From: Candidatus Hodarchaeota archaeon
GTDB taxonomy: Archaea > Asgardarchaeota > Heimdallarchaeia > Hodarchaeales > Hodarchaeaceae
NCBI GenBank assembly: GCA_030589605.1
Contig: JAUUVJ010000330.1
Location: 1 to 5,219 of the forward strand
Length of the DNA stretch: 5,219 nt
Direction: 5' to 3'
Positions within the stretch are counted from its first letter, which is position 1, and each line of letters begins with the position of its first letter. The notes under the pieces were generated by a model that worked only from the letters and a program-made list of their open reading frames with translations, was not told the DNA's origin and did no database searches. Made by a program: the position numbers and the translations under genes. Positions 4,957 through 5,219 of the stretch are shown one piece after another.

Positions 4957-5219
4957 ATGAAAGCTATGATATTAAGAATTGGAATTGATAAAGGAACAGA
5001 TGGAATTCTAGCGCCTATATTCAATGACAGAAGTTTTGAATATATTCCAATGTCAGAACGAGATAATAAATCAGCAGAGCCTAGGAAGTATTCCAATACT
5101 AAAGGTAGATCAGGAAAACTACTATCTAACTATTTACCTAAAAGAGTAAAGGATCGCACAATTCATTTCGATCCAGAATTCGAAACCATGACTTATGGAG
5201 ATCCAACAATAAAGAGGAA
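4957..5219 (+). CDS. Nmad3 (nucleotide modification associated domain 3) protein, 3' end beyond the window
   Basis: The first 87 codons of a gene that runs off the right edge. The visible part matches the N-terminal third of Nmad3: LRIGIDKGTDG (6-16), APIFNDRSFEYIP (19-31), and the signature HFDPEFETMTYGDP (70-83). The family comes from neighbourhoods connected to modified nucleotides or DNA bases; its chemistry is not established, and the acidic and histidine residues of the 70-83 block are good candidates for an active site. ATG 4957 is preceded by AAGGTGGT at 4939-4946, a Shine-Dalgarno-like site with about ten bases of spacing; an in-frame ATG at 4966 would have a long spacing, so 4957 is preferred. 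It is transcribed away from the Nmad2 operon across a shared 180-bp region that has several symmetric elements. I saw no convincing promoter on this strand. Confidence 0.85.
   Translation, partial: MKAMILRIGIDKGTDGILAPIFNDRSFEYIPMSERDNKSAEPRKYSNTKGRSGKLLSNYLPKRVKDRTIHFDPEFETMTYGDPTIKR

Noticed and set aside
1..5219. CRISPR arrays, tRNA or rRNA genes, transposases and integrase sites
   Set aside because: No regularly spaced repeats, no cloverleaf-like stretch with conserved arms, and no transposase or integrase motif was seen on either strand.

Overview
The window is AT-rich and carries seven genes: one rightward gene at the left edge, five leftward genes that look like one operon, and one rightward gene cut off by the right edge. 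The organism is probably an archaeon. Two things point that way: a BRE/TATA-like element (CCAAAGG then TTTATAAT) sits upstream of the leftward operon without a sigma70 -35 box at the usual distance, and the cysteine-rich DUF2284 family is common in anaerobic archaea. Shine-Dalgarno sites of the GGAGGT and GGAGA type are present. An AT-rich anaerobic bacterium such as a clostridium cannot be excluded. The three or more iron-sulfur centres implied by the radical SAM and DUF2284 proteins suggest an anaerobe.

Layout. Positions 11-712 (+) encode a SLOG-superfamily Rossmann-like protein, a fold used to bind or process nucleotide-derived ligands. Positions 713-935 are a convergent intergenic stretch. 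Reading leftward from 4776, the operon is: an Nmad2 (nucleotide modification associated domain 2) protein; a stand-alone TIR-like protein of the ThsB/MTH538 (DUF1863) type; a small all-helical protein that looks like Nmad1/DUF1599 or an all-alpha NTP pyrophosphohydrolase; a radical SAM/SPASM protein with a textbook SPASM cysteine pattern; and a long, C-terminally extended DUF2284 metal-binding protein. A 180-bp divergent region with a 12-bp perfect palindrome and other symmetric elements separates this operon from a rightward Nmad3 gene, of which only the first 87 codons are visible.

How the genes may work together (inference). Nmad domains were defined by gene neighbourhoods tied to modified nucleotides and DNA bases. 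TIR proteins of the ThsB type make NAD-derived cyclic nucleotide signals in Thoeris defence, and SLOG domains are typical receivers of such signals. Finding three Nmad-type genes, a TIR enzyme and a SLOG protein within 5 kb suggests a nucleotide-centred conflict or immune island. No classical ThsA (SIR2-SLOG or TM-SLOG) gene is visible, so this is not a canonical Thoeris locus as far as the window shows. The radical SAM/SPASM and DUF2284 pair could be a separate redox or peptide-modification module at the operon's 3' end, or part of the same system. This link is the least certain.
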